A DNA stretch of 64,000 nt from JAIXWP01 sp046309775 (GCA_046309775.1 JBKCOM010000203.1:29117-93116); one strand, 5' to 3'. Positions 17,905 to 27,913 are shown, counted from the stretch's first letter. A program made the numbers and translations. The notes: generated by a model from the letters alone, not told the origin.

Positions 17905-20322
17905 TCAAAATTTAAAATTCCACGTAACGCTGGGCAGAATGGGGAATAAGCTCACTTGATACGCTTTGATTTCTAAAGTGCCTTCCTGAATATTTCCATC
18001 ATTGCCAAAATAGATGAAGTATGGATTCATGCGGTTGTACAAATTGTACACACTAAAATTCCAATTACTTTCAATATTAATTCTGCGCTTGATTTCGTTG
18101 CCATTTTCATCGCGCTTCATTGGTTTTTTCTTTGGATAAAGCGTGCACGAAACGTCTGCTCTATGATAAGGTGCCATGCGGAAACTATTGCGATCGCCAT
18201 ACACATCCACAATTCTATTTTCAAACACATAGCGCTCCACTGGAAGTGTGATGGCATTTCCCGTTCCATACACAAATACAAATCCGAATTCTAAACGCTC
18301 GTTTAGCTTATATGTAGATACCACACTGATATCGTGTCTGCGGTCCCAACGCGCGGGAAACCATTTTCCAAAATTGATGTCGTCAAATCGTCTTTCGGTA
18401 ACACTCCACGTATATCCAACCCATCCAGACCAATCTCCCAATCTCTTTTTAGCAAATAATTCTAACCCATAGCTGCGGCCAATACCAAAGACAAGTAGGT
18501 TGTCGATATTATCATTCACGGTTTGTTCTGGTTGTGCGCCTTCGCGATATTCAGAAACATTGTCCATCGTTTTGTAATACACCTCTACACTCGTTTCCAG
18601 CATATCATTGAGGAAGTTTCTAAAATATCCAATGCTAAATTGTTGTCCGAATTGTGGGCGCAACACATCAGTGCTCGGCAACCACACATCAGTAGGCAAC
18701 GAAGTAGGGCTCAAGCTGGTGAGGTGGATGTATTGATAATTGCGCATGTATCCTGCTTTGATACTGCTATTTTTATCTACTGTCCAACGAATGTTTGCGC
18801 GCGGTTCGAAGCCTCCATAATCCGCTACAATTTCATTGCTTGCATAAAGCGTTTCTATTGGAGGCAGTGGTTGTGCAAAACCTGTGCTTGCTTGTGGAGT
18901 GAAGCGTTTGAAAGGTCCGACGTGTGCAAAGTATGAATATCTGAGGCCTACATTCAATCGGATTTTTTCGGTAATGTCAAATTCATCGAGCACGTATCCG
19001 GCCACTTCATGACTGAGCAAACGTGTTTTTTCACCGGTATCAAATTCTGTGTCGCCGCTGCGAGCGTAGACACTGTTTGGAGTGAAAATGTGATAGGTAT
19101 AATCCACACCCCACTTGATACTGTGGCGATAGTTGGGATAATAGTTCCACTGCACTTTTGCGCCCCAGTCTTGAATGCCGCTATTGAGGCTGAATTCGAA
19201 TTGCTCTTGCGCGCCTTCAAAAGCAAATTTGTAATCAGTAAAGGTGAGAATGGTATTCATGAAAAGCTTATCGCTCATGATGCGATTCCAACGCACGGTT
19301 GCAGTCGCATTGCCCCAAGGAATGCGGCTCGAGAATCCAGAATTTTCACTATTAAATCCAAATACATCGCGGCCGAAATAACCACTTAAAAAGATTTGAT
19401 CTTTTTTACTGATCTTATAATTAACCTTCGCATTGAGGTCGTAGAAATAATATGCAGAACCATTGAAGTTGCTGTCTTCATTGATAAATGGGCTCAATAA
19501 TAAATCGATGTACGTGCGGCGACCACTGATGATAAAACTGGAGGTGTCTTTTTTGATAGGCCCTTCCAGCGTAAAGCGAGAAGAAATCAAACCAATTCCA
19601 CCTTCACCATGAAATTCTTTATTGTTTCCTTCTTTCAAATTGATGTCTAGAACAGAAGCGAGCCTTCCACCATAGTTGGCGGGCACACCGCCTTTTGTAA
19701 GTTCTAAATTTTTGATAGCATCCGCGTTGAATACACTAAAGAAGCCGAAGAGGTGAGAGGCATTGTAAACAGTGGCATTATCTAGGAGAATTAGATTTTG
19801 ATCCACGCCTCCGCCGCGCACGTAAAATCCGGCATTGCCTTCTCCAGAACTCTGCACACCCGGAAGAAGCGTGATGGTTTTTAAAATGTCAATTTCACCG
19901 AGCAATACAGGCAGCTTTTTCACTTGACTCACGTCGAGTTCGATTTTGCCTACATCAGTACTTTCTGTATTTCTTGATTTGTCCGCGGTAATTTCTACAG
20001 CCGTAATCGTCTTCACTTGTGAGTTCAGCGATACGTCCCAACGAATGTCTTGACTCAGCTCGATTTCGCGGGATTGTGTTTCTAGGCCAGTGAAACTTAC
20101 TTCAATAACGTATTTTCCTTTTGGGAGTGTAAGAGAATAAAAACCAAAAGCGTTGGATGTAGCGGCGCGGTTGATGGGAGAAGCTTTGATCACAGCCCCA
20201 GGAATGGTTTCGCCCGTTTCTCCATCGAGGATTTGTCCGCTCACAGTGAAATTCCCTTGAGCAGAGAGGTTTTGCAAGGCAAAAACTAATAGGACGGCAA
20301 TAATGGAACGAAGTGGATGCAT
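17905..20322 (-). CDS. TonB-dependent outer-membrane receptor with carboxypeptidase-like domain
   Basis: An 805-residue receptor. The signal peptide (IIAVLLVFALQNLSAQ) is followed by a CarboxypepD_reg-like domain (FTVSGQILDGETGETIPGA to about residue 110), a TonB plug (LPVLLGEIDILKTITLLPGV, YVRGGGVDQNLILLDNATVY, GGVPANYGGRLASVLDI) and a C-terminal 22-strand-type barrel ending in the aromatic TWNFKF. No SusD partner lies beside it, so it is more likely to import a siderophore, cofactor or peptide than a polysaccharide. I chose the ATG of the signal peptide; the frame is open for another 82 codons upstream, but that part has no export signal and runs into the divergent promoter region. It is transcribed away from the DUF5916 gene. 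Confidence 0.9.
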   Translation of the reverse strand: MHPLRSIIAVLLVFALQNLSAQGNFTVSGQILDGETGETIPGAVIKASPINRAATSNAFGFYSLTLPKGKYVIEVSFTGLETQSREIELSQDIRWDVSLNSQVKTITAVEITADKSRNTESTDVGKIELDVSQVKKLPVLLGEIDILKTITLLPGVQSSGEGNAGFYVRGGGVDQNLILLDNATVYNASHLFGFFSVFNADAIKNLELTKGGVPANYGGRLASVLDINLKEGNNKEFHGEGGIGLISSRFTLEGPIKKDTSSFIISGRRTYIDLLLSPFINEDSNFNGSAYYFYDLNAKVNYKISKKDQIFLSGYFGRDVFGFNSENSGFSSRIPWGNATATVRWNRIMSDKLFMNTILTFTDYKFAFEGAQEQFEFSLNSGIQDWGAKVQWNYYPNYRHSIKWGVDYTYHIFTPNSVYARSGDTEFDTGEKTRLLSHEVAGYVLDEFDITEKIRLNVGLRYSYFAHVGPFKRFTPQASTGFAQPLPPIETLYASNEIVADYGGFEPRANIRWTVDKNSSIKAGYMRNYQYIHLTSLSPTSLPTDVWLPSTDVLRPQFGQQFSIGYFRNFLNDMLETSVEVYYKTMDNVSEYREGAQPEQTVNDNIDNLLVFGIGRSYGLELFAKKRLGDWSGWVGYTWSVTERRFDDINFGKWFPARWDRRHDISVVSTYKLNERLEFGFVFVYGTGNAITLPVERYVFENRIVDVYGDRNSFRMAPYHRADVSCTLYPKKKPMKRDENGNEIKRRINIESNWNFSVYNLYNRMNPYFIYFGNDGNIQEGTLEIKAYQVSLFPILPSVTWNFKF

Positions 20323-20333
20323 AAAAGTGTGCG

Positions 20334-20341
20334 CAAAGGTA
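20334..20341 (-). promoter_or_regulatory. candidate -7 promoter box (TACCTTTG)
   Basis: On this strand the box TACCTTTG ends 11 nt before the receptor ATG, which implies a leader of only a few bases. No convincing -33 TTTG was found, so confidence is moderate. Confidence 0.45.
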
Positions 20342-20454
20342 AGCATTGAACAGTTTTTAGCTTTTGTTGTTTGCCGTTCGTTAACTTTATTTCGCCGTTC
20401 ATAAAAACCAAACGTTAAAGGCCTTTGGAGTGAAATGAAATGACATTGGTCGTT

Positions 20455-20462
20455 TAACTTTG
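20455..20462 (+). promoter_or_regulatory. candidate -7 promoter box (TAACTTTG)
   Basis: The box matches TAnnTTTG and lies 22 nt before the ATG of the DUF5916 gene. Together with the box on the other strand it makes a divergent promoter region shared with the TonB receptor. Confidence 0.55.
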
Positions 20463-20484
20463 CGCGCTTTCTTTTTAAAGATTT

Positions 20485-22968
20485 ATGATCATTCGCTTTC
20501 TTTTCATTGCTGCCATTTTCTTCGCGACACTGCGAAGCTATGCGCAATACGAAAATAAAGTGCTCCAAGCGGTTCGCTGCATAGAGGCTCCCAAACTCGA
20601 TGGAAGTTTGAATGAGGCCGTCTGGCTCAATGCACCTGTTGCCACTGGGTTTGTCATGCAGAGTCCTACTCCTGGAATCCCATTGCCTCAGAATACAGAG
20701 GTAAAAATTATCTATGACGATGAGGCTTTGTATGTTGGATTTATGAATTACGACACTGCGCCGGATAGTATTTTAAAACAATTGAACGGACGGGACGGAG
20801 ATGGCAATTCGGATTATTGTGGGATCACCTTTTCATGTTATCGCGATGGAATCAACGGGCTTTCATTTTTTGTGACTCCCACCTCTGAGCAGTGGGATGC
20901 GCGCATTACCAATGGCGAGGATGAGGACACGAGCTGGAATGCCATTTGGGATTGCCGCACCAGCACTACAGCCGAAGGTTGGATTGCTGAGTTTAAAATT
21001 CCTTTTGCCGCCATTCGATTCCCAGATCAGCCCGAACAAGTTTGGGATATAAATTTCACAAGGGAAATCAGAAGAACCCGCGAGGTGGGCTTTTGGCGTG
21101 GTGTAGACCCTGCGGTGCAAGGATTTGTTACGCAAATGGGCCAATTGACAGGAGTAAAGGATGTCAAAGCGCCGACGAGGATATTTTTCACTCCATATGC
21201 TTCGGCGTATTACAATGTAGTAGAACAGACCAACGCTCCGACGCGTCACGAGACATCATGGAATGCTGGGATGGATGTGAAGATCGGTTTGAATGATGCA
21301 TTTACATTGGATGCAACGCTCATTCCGGATTTTGGGCAAGTAATCAGCGATCAGCAAATCTTAAACCTCACTCCCTTCGAGGTCCAGTTTCAAGACAATC
21401 GCCAATTCTTCATTGAAGGAACAGAGCTATTTTCAAAAGCAAATCTTTTTTACAGCCGTCGTGTGGGCTATCTGCCAGACGGGTATATTCCTGACATTCC
21501 CCTTGCAGACGGAGAGCGCATCACGCGTCTTCCTCAACAATTGCAGCTTTTGAATGCTTCCAAAATATCGGGACGAAATAGCAAGGGATTGGGGATTGGC
21601 TTTTTTAACGGGGTATCTGCAAAAACGAACGCTACTGTCACGAATGAAAACGGAGAGACACGCGAAGTAGAGATTTATCCATTGACGAATTACAACGTCA
21701 CTGTGTTGGACCAGAATCTCCGCAACAACTCCTATGTCTCGATTATTAATACCAACGTTCTCCGCAATGGCGAATATTACGATGCCAATGTGTCGGGATT
21801 GGAATTTGATTTGAGAAATAAAAAAGGCTCCTACAGTATTAGCGGTAGCGGAGCTTACAATAGAAAGTTTGGAGGAGAATATCGCGAGGTAAGGCGCGAT
21901 CGCGAAGGTTTTACTCAGAATGTCAACCTTCAAAAAATCAATGGCAATTTTAGATTTGGCACCGGTGTTTCTACCGAGTCGGATACCTATGATCCTACGG
22001 ACATGGGCTTTTTACAGGCTAATAATAGCATGAACTATTATGTTTGGACGTCATACAATGTTTTCAAACCGTTTTGGAAACTGAATAATCTCAGTACCAC
22101 GTTCACTTTCAACTACAATCAATTGTACCGCCCGAATGTGTTCACGGATATGATGTTCAATTGGGAAACTTTTCTGAACACTAAGAAATTTACCACCTAC
22201 TTTTTGAATGTTTCCGCAGGTCCTGTGAGGGGCATGGATTATTTTGAGCCACGCACAGACGGGATGAAATTTGTGACCTATACTTGGCAATACGTGGGAG
22301 GTTGGATCAGCACGGATTATCGCAAGCCCCTGGCCATCGATGCTGGAGGCGGCATTGCGACATTTGAAAATGAAGGTCGCTACGAATGGGATGTGCGATT
22401 TTCTCCGCGGATGCGCTTTAGCGACAAATTATTTGTGGTATATCGTTATCAGTTGACCAATCACGATGGGGATTTGGGCTTTGCAAACCGTGCCGACGAT
22501 GGCCGACCCATATTTGGAAAGAGAAAGGTGGTTTCTCATACCAATACGCTCACTGTAAATTATGCTTTCAATCCTTTGATGACTGTCTTGTGCAGGGTTC
22601 GTCATTATTGGGGCTACTCTAAGTATAGCGAGTTTTACGATCTGGATGAGAATGGATTGCTCGTGCCTACTGATTTTCAGGGGTTTGTGAATGAGTTCGG
22701 TGAGAGCATCTCACATAGCAACAGCGACCGCAATTTCAACACCTTCACCATCGATCTTATCTATAGGTGGATTTTTGTTCCCGGCAGCGAGGTGAACATT
22801 GTTTGGAAGAATGATATTACTAAAGGTGAGTTCGGAGTGCCCATTCCGCGCAGTTTACGCGAGGATTTTGAATATACCTTGGGCCTTCCTCAAACCAATA
22901 ATTTTAGTATTAGAGTTTTGTATTTTCTGGATTATCATCAATTGAAGCCCAAAAAATTAAAGGGCTGA
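20485..22968 (+). CDS. DUF5916 outer-membrane protein with CBM9-like domain
   Basis: An 827-residue exported protein; the signal peptide ends near LRSYAQ. Residues 30-210 form a carbohydrate-binding family 9-like domain (PKLDGSLNEAVWLNAP, VKIIYDDEALYVGF, GWIAEFKIPFAAIRFP). The rest, beginning around FTLDATLIPDFGQV, is the DUF5916 region, rich in alternating aromatic beta-strands consistent with an outer-membrane barrel. The family is common in Bacteroidota and its function is unproven; sugar or peptide handling at the surface has been suggested from the domain. It is divergent from a TonB receptor gene with about 160 nt between starts, so the two may be co-regulated. Confidence 0.85.
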   Translation: MIIRFLFIAAIFFATLRSYAQYENKVLQAVRCIEAPKLDGSLNEAVWLNAPVATGFVMQSPTPGIPLPQNTEVKIIYDDEALYVGFMNYDTAPDSILKQLNGRDGDGNSDYCGITFSCYRDGINGLSFFVTPTSEQWDARITNGEDEDTSWNAIWDCRTSTTAEGWIAEFKIPFAAIRFPDQPEQVWDINFTREIRRTREVGFWRGVDPAVQGFVTQMGQLTGVKDVKAPTRIFFTPYASAYYNVVEQTNAPTRHETSWNAGMDVKIGLNDAFTLDATLIPDFGQVISDQQILNLTPFEVQFQDNRQFFIEGTELFSKANLFYSRRVGYLPDGYIPDIPLADGERITRLPQQLQLLNASKISGRNSKGLGIGFFNGVSAKTNATVTNENGETREVEIYPLTNYNVTVLDQNLRNNSYVSIINTNVLRNGEYYDANVSGLEFDLRNKKGSYSISGSGAYNRKFGGEYREVRRDREGFTQNVNLQKINGNFRFGTGVSTESDTYDPTDMGFLQANNSMNYYVWTSYNVFKPFWKLNNLSTTFTFNYNQLYRPNVFTDMMFNWETFLNTKKFTTYFLNVSAGPVRGMDYFEPRTDGMKFVTYTWQYVGGWISTDYRKPLAIDAGGGIATFENEGRYEWDVRFSPRMRFSDKLFVVYRYQLTNHDGDLGFANRADDGRPIFGKRKVVSHTNTLTVNYAFNPLMTVLCRVRHYWGYSKYSEFYDLDENGLLVPTDFQGFVNEFGESISHSNSDRNFNTFTIDLIYRWIFVPGSEVNIVWKNDITKGEFGVPIPRSLREDFEYTLGLPQTNNFSIRVLYFLDYHQLKPKKLKG

Positions 22969-23006
22969 TGCAACCAATATTTTCCCAATTGAGTTATTAT
23001 TGATGT

Positions 23007-23558
23007 ATGGAGGAAATCAAGGGCATAATCGAGGGTTGTGTTCGGGGCGAAAAACGCGCTCAGGACGCACTGCATAAGAAGTATGCTTCCTTGCTCTACG
23101 GAATATGCCTTCGCTACGCCAAAAATAAAATGGAAGCGGAAGATGTGCTCCAAGAGGTATTTGTAAAAATATACAACAACATCCATACCTACCACAACGA
23201 CGGTAGTTTTGAAGGTTGGTTGAGGAGAATAGCGGTGAACACAAGCATTACGCAATACCGCAAAAATCTTAAACACGCATACCAAGAAGACGTGGATGAT
23301 TTGGTAAAGTCCAAAAACGACCCGATAGAAGTTGAGGATTTGGAGTTTACGGCAGATGAAATGATGCTCTGCATCAATAAGCTGCCAGCAGGATATAAAA
23401 CGGTATTTAACCTTTATGTAATTGAAGGTTTCATGCACAAAGAAATAGCAGATATGTTGGAAATAGACGTGAATACTTCTAAGTCTCAACTATCAAGAGC
23501 TAAAACGTACTTACAAAGAGAATTAGCAGAAATCAGTAAAATCAAAACGATTGGATGA
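23007..23558 (+). CDS. ECF-type RNA polymerase sigma factor
   Basis: A 183-residue sigma-70 family factor with only regions 2 and 4. Region 2 is at about 25-95 (KYASLLYGICLRYAKNKMEAEDVLQEVF, then GWLRRIAVNTSI). Region 4 is at about 120-175 (LPAGYKTVFNLYVIEGFMHKEIADMLEID followed by TSKSQLSRAKTYLQ). It overlaps the next gene by 4 nt (ATGA). That gene encodes a membrane protein in the position of an anti-sigma factor, so this sigma factor is probably held inactive at the membrane until a signal arrives. The downstream outer-membrane protein may be part of the same operon and a regulon member. Confidence 0.93.
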   Translation: MEEIKGIIEGCVRGEKRAQDALHKKYASLLYGICLRYAKNKMEAEDVLQEVFVKIYNNIHTYHNDGSFEGWLRRIAVNTSITQYRKNLKHAYQEDVDDLVKSKNDPIEVEDLEFTADEMMLCINKLPAGYKTVFNLYVIEGFMHKEIADMLEIDVNTSKSQLSRAKTYLQRELAEISKIKTIG

Positions 23559-24127
23559 TGAGTGAGGATTTGTTTTTTAATAAAGTAAAAGCAACCATGC
23601 ACGGTTATGCACCTGAGGTGCCAGCCAGTGTCTATGGTGGAATGCGAAAGAAGTATGCGAAAAGCAAATTCTTTTCGTGGAACGCTTCAACACTTAATGT
23701 GTGGTATGTAGCATTGGTAGCTGTTTTGGGCGCAGTTGTGATTGGAACATCTTTAGAATCTAATACAACAGCAACAAAGGCAGGTGTAGTAAATACAGCA
23801 ACAGAATACTTGCCAGTTGAAATTCCTTCTGCACCAGAATTTATAGTAACTGAGGCTGGATCTTGTGCGCAGTCGCCTTCAATTTTGAATCACTACAAAG
23901 GAGAACCTTGTTTATTTCCTTCATCAAACGTAGAAGTAAAAAATGAGCCCACAATAGTTCAGCCTTCTGAGGTGCAACCTACCGTAACAGAGGTTGTAGT
24001 TACTCAAAATGAAGAAAAGCAAGGAGAAGAAGTTAAGGTTGTTCCGGCTGAAGAGGTTATTTTGAAAGAAGAACCAAAGAAGCCAACAAGAAAATTAAAG
24101 GCTTCAGTTTATAAGGATAAGCAATAA
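23555..24127 (+). CDS. single-pass membrane protein, probable anti-sigma factor
   Basis: A 190-residue protein with a cytoplasmic N-terminus of about 50 residues, one membrane helix (VWYVALVAVLGAVVIGTSL, about residues 49-67) and a periplasmic tail rich in Val, Glu, Pro and Thr that ends in a basic stretch. No standard zinc-binding anti-sigma motif is visible. The role is inferred from the topology and from its start overlapping the stop of an ECF sigma gene, an arrangement usual for sigma/anti-sigma pairs in Bacteroidota. Two ATG codons stand next to each other at the start. Homologues of this type vary greatly in sequence, so function rests on context. Confidence 0.65.
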   Translation: MMSEDLFFNKVKATMHGYAPEVPASVYGGMRKKYAKSKFFSWNASTLNVWYVALVAVLGAVVIGTSLESNTTATKAGVVNTATEYLPVEIPSAPEFIVTEAGSCAQSPSILNHYKGEPCLFPSSNVEVKNEPTIVQPSEVQPTVTEVVVTQNEEKQGEEVKVVPAEEVILKEEPKKPTRKLKASVYKDKQ

Positions 24128-24172
24128 TTAAATGTACCACCTATATTAGCCCGAAGTAATTGCGAACTCGGG

Positions 24173-25171
24173 ATGAATACTATGTCAGGTGTGAAACCAA
24201 AGGTGAGAGGCAATGCGACTTTAGTCGCATTGCTTTTTATTTTGTGTATACCTCTCCTAGGTAAGGGTTCCTACGAATTTCCAAGTGACACAATCATCAT
24301 CGGCAACGAGGTCGTGGAGGTTGAAGTGGACGATGTCATCACCGACACAGATTCTCTTCGAAAGGCCGCACGCGACGATATAAAGAAGAAGAAGAAATTA
24401 ATTATCGGTGGTCTCCATTTACACGGCGGTCCTGCTATGGCTTTTTCTACTTTAGAATGGAATAATCCGGGATTTGAGTCCATAAACGATTTTGTAGGAA
24501 AGTCTTCAATTGCATCATTTGGTTTTGTGGCTGGTGCCGATCTGAGCATGTATTTCACATCCTATTTTGGAATTCGAGCAGGTGTTGCGGTTTCTAATGT
24601 TTCTACCGGACTTTACACTATTGATCAATTGGATCTGTCACCGGATAGCATCCGCAACTCATTCGAATTTGTAAATGATGAAATCATTGAAAATTCTACT
24701 GTTTTTATTTCTCCAGGTTTTGAAGAGCGCACAAAAAGTATCGACTATTTAGATCAACGTTGGCGCTATAGCGTTTTAGACATTCCGATCACCTGTGTTT
24801 TTAGCCCCGGCATCAACATTAGTGAACGCATCACGGGCACTTTTGAAATGGGAGGAATCATGAGAGTCACAACGCCAGTAGAGATTCCGCAATATGTAGA
24901 TTTCATAAGCGAGGACGGGGATTTTGAGCGCTTGCCAATGGAGACCAACAAAGCTTCCAAAAGCACCTTTCTCATTACTGGTGCGGTGGGCATTACCTAT
25001 AAACTCAACAAAGGATGGTGGCTGGAATCGAGAACTTCCATAATTTCAAGGCAGCGCGATCTCTATAATTCAAGTATCGCCAACTGGACAGCAGCAAACC
25101 TCAGGCTGGAGTTTGGAGTGGTTCGGGTATTCAATTGGAATAAACCAAAAACACTTTTCTCAACAAAGTAG
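24173..25171 (+). CDS. outer-membrane beta-barrel protein
   Basis: A 332-residue exported protein; residues 14-30 (ATLVALLFILCIPLLG) form the signal peptide. A short acidic segment with several Val-Asp pairs is followed by KKKKK and then a barrel-like domain from about residue 78: alternating hydrophobic strands such as IASFGFVAGADLSMYF and YFGIRAGVAVSNV, and a C-terminal strand LRLEFGVVRVFNW. It resembles the PorT-like/OmpA-like small barrels of Bacteroidota but I cannot name a family. It lies 45 nt after the anti-sigma gene, so it may be a target or sensor component of that sigma pair. A second in-frame ATG lies 9 nt downstream of the chosen start. Confidence 0.7.
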   Translation: MNTMSGVKPKVRGNATLVALLFILCIPLLGKGSYEFPSDTIIIGNEVVEVEVDDVITDTDSLRKAARDDIKKKKKLIIGGLHLHGGPAMAFSTLEWNNPGFESINDFVGKSSIASFGFVAGADLSMYFTSYFGIRAGVAVSNVSTGLYTIDQLDLSPDSIRNSFEFVNDEIIENSTVFISPGFEERTKSIDYLDQRWRYSVLDIPITCVFSPGINISERITGTFEMGGIMRVTTPVEIPQYVDFISEDGDFERLPMETNKASKSTFLITGAVGITYKLNKGWWLESRTSIISRQRDLYNSSIANWTAANLRLEFGVVRVFNWNKPKTLFSTK

Positions 25172-25257
25172 ACAACTTTTCGAGAGTTGTTAACGTAAAG
25201 AAAGAAATTTAACCAACCTAGCTCTGATTTATTTATATTTACCTCAATAAATTACGA

Positions 25258-26304
25258 GTGAAAAATACTCTTCAAATACTTTGTTTGATTTTGTTGTCGA
25301 GCGCAAGCTTTGGACAATTGCTCAATCCTGGATTTGAGAATTACGTTGGTTTGCCTGATAATACTGGTCAATTCAGCAAGTGTATCGGTTGGTCTAATGC
25401 CGGCAGCAATCTAGCGTCGCCCGATTACTTTCATTACTCGGCAAGCGCTTCCGCCGATCTGCCTACCACTCCGCTCGCCGAGGTGAATGCCCACGAAGGA
25501 AATGCCATTATGGGATTTTGCGCCACTGGAACTCCGGGTACCAATTTCAGAGAATACATCTCCACTGAATTCGTTGAACCGCTTGAGGTTGGAAAAGAAT
25601 ATCTTTTAGTTTTCAGAATTACCAATGGACAAAAAACCAGCGTTTCAACTTCTGGATTGGCTACTTCAAATCTCAGCGTGTTGTTCAGCACTTTTCAACC
25701 GACACAGTCTGGAACTGGAGTGATCATCGCAAATCCACAGTTCAGAATAGATTCTACGCTTTATGCCACAAATTGGCTGCAAGTGCAATACAGATTTGTT
25801 GCCAATCAAGCTTTCACCAATATGACGATTGGTGTTTTTCGTCAAGACAACTCTATTACCATCGTAGACCGAGTACCCGGAAACTCCCAGTATTCTTATT
25901 ACTTCTTGGATAATTTCTTTTTGAAAGAAGTGCCTAGTAATTTTGATCCTGAGCAGCCGGGACCTATTCGCGACGACGTTACTGTCGACAAGCCCAGACA
26001 AGAACCAAACATAGAGTTAAAGCCTTTTTATGTTCCAAATTCTTTCACACCCAATGGTGATGGCAACAATGATGAGTTTATCCCAATTGCAGGTTCTATC
26101 GATAAATGGGAAATGTGCGTTTACTCACGTTGGGGACAAAAAGTTTTCTTCACAGCAGATCCTTCACTAGGTTGGGATGGAGCAGTAGATGCGAAGCCCG
26201 GAGCACCTGGTACGTATGTCTACGAGATTTCATACAATGTTTTTGACGACGAGCAAGGTTGGATAAAGAAAACGGAGCAAGGAACGCTTCAACTTATCCG
26301 TTAA
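25258..26304 (+). CDS. T9SS type B sorting-domain protein (gliding-motility C-terminal domain)
   Basis: A 348-residue secreted protein. The start is GTG and the signal peptide reads LQILCLILLSSASFGQ. Residues 20-225 form a jelly-roll-like domain that opens LLNPGFENYVGLP, as in many choice-of-anchor or carbohydrate-binding modules. The last 85 residues are a type B T9SS signal, with PNSFTPNGDGNNDEF, YSRWGQKVFF, GWDG, GTYVYEI and a final QLIR. Proteins with this signal cross the outer membrane through the type IX system and are released or attached in association with SprF-type partners. The ligand of the N-terminal domain is unknown. Confidence 0.88.
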   Translation: MKNTLQILCLILLSSASFGQLLNPGFENYVGLPDNTGQFSKCIGWSNAGSNLASPDYFHYSASASADLPTTPLAEVNAHEGNAIMGFCATGTPGTNFREYISTEFVEPLEVGKEYLLVFRITNGQKTSVSTSGLATSNLSVLFSTFQPTQSGTGVIIANPQFRIDSTLYATNWLQVQYRFVANQAFTNMTIGVFRQDNSITIVDRVPGNSQYSYYFLDNFFLKEVPSNFDPEQPGPIRDDVTVDKPRQEPNIELKPFYVPNSFTPNGDGNNDEFIPIAGSIDKWEMCVYSRWGQKVFFTADPSLGWDGAVDAKPGAPGTYVYEISYNVFDDEQGWIKKTEQGTLQLIR

Positions 26305-26350
26305 CACCTTTTCTTCTTCTGATAATATTCTTCTGCCTACATTCGCGGCA

Positions 26351-27907
26351 ATGTTATCATCTTCATTTGATTTATTGAGCATCGGCGCGCTGCCAGCCTT
26401 GGTAAAAGATTATTTGCAAGGTCAAGCCACGGTAAAGAAGTTTTACCAATATCAACCCAATATCGAGTCGATAATTCAGGCGGCGGGTGAAAGAAATTTT
26501 GCCAATCGTGAGGTCTTAGTTGACGCTTTAATCAAGCAGAATAGCCCTTATTCAAACTCTTCGCTCATTCGATCCTTAGCTGATGAAAATACGTTTACGG
26601 TAACAACAGGGCATCAATTATGCGCTGCTACAGGGCCGCTTTATTTTCTTTATAAAATAGCTTCAACCATCGCTTTGGCCAACCAGCTCTCACAAGCTGA
26701 TAAGTCGCATCGATATATTCCAGTCTATTGGATGGCTTCTGAAGATCATGATTTTGAAGAAATACAATCCATTGAAATTTTTCAAAAGAAAATTACATGG
26801 CAAAACGCATCTAAAGGTCCTGTCGGCAGATTCAATCTGGAAGGCATGCCTCAATTTATTTCTGAGCTGGAGGAAATATTAGGAAATGGTGATGACGCTA
26901 AAAAATGGATAAATATTCTCAAGGAAAGTTACGCAACTTCTTCTTGGTCTGATGCGACACGCAGGCTTGTTTACGCGCTTTTCGGTGAAGAACAACTCAT
27001 TGTGATTGATGCTGACGACGCTGCTTTAAAGAAGTGTTTTTTACCAATCGTAAAAAAAGAAATATCAGAGCGTTTCTCGATGGAGCTCGTAAAAACCACG
27101 AGTGCAGAGCTAGAGGCGCTGGGTTATAAAGCTCAAGTATCTCCTCGCGAAATCAACTTGTTTTTCATTCGAGACGGAATTCGCGAACGCCTGAAATTTG
27201 AGAATGGCCTTATTCATTGGGGTGAGGGTTCCAAAACCGTTGAGGAAACATCGATGTTGGCGGAATTAAATCCTGAATGTTTCAGTCCGAATGTGATTTT
27301 GAGACCTATTTATCAAGAAACTATTTTACCAAACTTAGCTTATGTTGGCGGCCCCGGCGAATTGAGTTATTGGCTGCAATTGAAGTCCGTTTTCCAATCC
27401 TACAATGTGTTTTTTCCTGTATTACTTCTTCGTGATAGTGCTTTATTGGTTTCTCCTTCTGTGAATTCAAGATTACAAAAATTACAGTTATCGTTGGATG
27501 ATGTTTTCTCCGGAAAAGCAAACATCATTCAGCGTTGGATAGATGCATTGGGCCAAGAAGATTTGACAAAGGAAAAAAATGAAAGTGATCGCCTGTTTGA
27601 TGCTATAGCAGCGAAAATGAAAGCGCTTGACCCAACGTTGGAAGCGTCGGCTTTAGGAGAAAAGAAAAAGTTGATTGTTGCTTTAGAAAATTTGGAAAAG
27701 AAAATGACCAAAGCAATAAAGAATAAAGAAGAAGTGAGAATTCAGCAATTGGACAAGATTTTTTCAGAGCTCTTCCCAAGTGATCAACCTCAAGAGCGTG
27801 TCACCAATATTTCCCAATACGCTGATTTTTTAAACGAAGGATTATTGGATTTTTTAATAGGAACATTCGACCCAACAAAACTAAATCTGACAGTGGTTCA
27901 AAAGTGA
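26351..27907 (+). CDS. bshC: bacillithiol synthase BshC (cysteine-adding enzyme)
   Basis: A 518-residue protein with the BshC signatures TVTTGHQLCAATGPLYFLYK, PVYWMASEDHDFEE and NVILRPIYQETILPNLAYVG with GPGELSYWLQLK. A C-terminal coiled coil (about residues 400-480) is a standard feature of the family. The enzyme is proposed to add cysteine to glucosaminyl-malate in the last step of making bacillithiol, the low-molecular-weight thiol of many Bacteroidota and Firmicutes. bshA and bshB are not in the window. The stop is 6 nt from the end of the converging ruvX gene. Confidence 0.93.
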   Translation: MLSSSFDLLSIGALPALVKDYLQGQATVKKFYQYQPNIESIIQAAGERNFANREVLVDALIKQNSPYSNSSLIRSLADENTFTVTTGHQLCAATGPLYFLYKIASTIALANQLSQADKSHRYIPVYWMASEDHDFEEIQSIEIFQKKITWQNASKGPVGRFNLEGMPQFISELEEILGNGDDAKKWINILKESYATSSWSDATRRLVYALFGEEQLIVIDADDAALKKCFLPIVKKEISERFSMELVKTTSAELEALGYKAQVSPREINLFFIRDGIRERLKFENGLIHWGEGSKTVEETSMLAELNPECFSPNVILRPIYQETILPNLAYVGGPGELSYWLQLKSVFQSYNVFFPVLLLRDSALLVSPSVNSRLQKLQLSLDDVFSGKANIIQRWIDALGQEDLTKEKNESDRLFDAIAAKMKALDPTLEASALGEKKKLIVALENLEKKMTKAIKNKEEVRIQQLDKIFSELFPSDQPQERVTNISQYADFLNEGLLDFLIGTFDPTKLNLTVVQK

Positions 27908-27913
27908 TAAAGC

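Noticed and set aside
17770..17940. Short + strand frame reading DDPVFQMGVVLRYTW near the end of the TonB receptor gene
   Set aside because: It resembles the last strand of an outer-membrane barrel, but it has no start context, is under 60 codons and runs into the antisense of the receptor gene. It could be a gene remnant, but the evidence is too weak.
20323..20568. N-terminal extension of the TonB receptor by 82 codons
   Set aside because: The extension lacks an export signal and overlaps the promoter region of the divergent gene; the signal peptide starts at 20322.
23555..24127. Naming a zinc-binding anti-sigma factor
   Set aside because: No His-x3-Cys-x2-Cys motif is present; only topology and context support the role, so the call is kept as probable.
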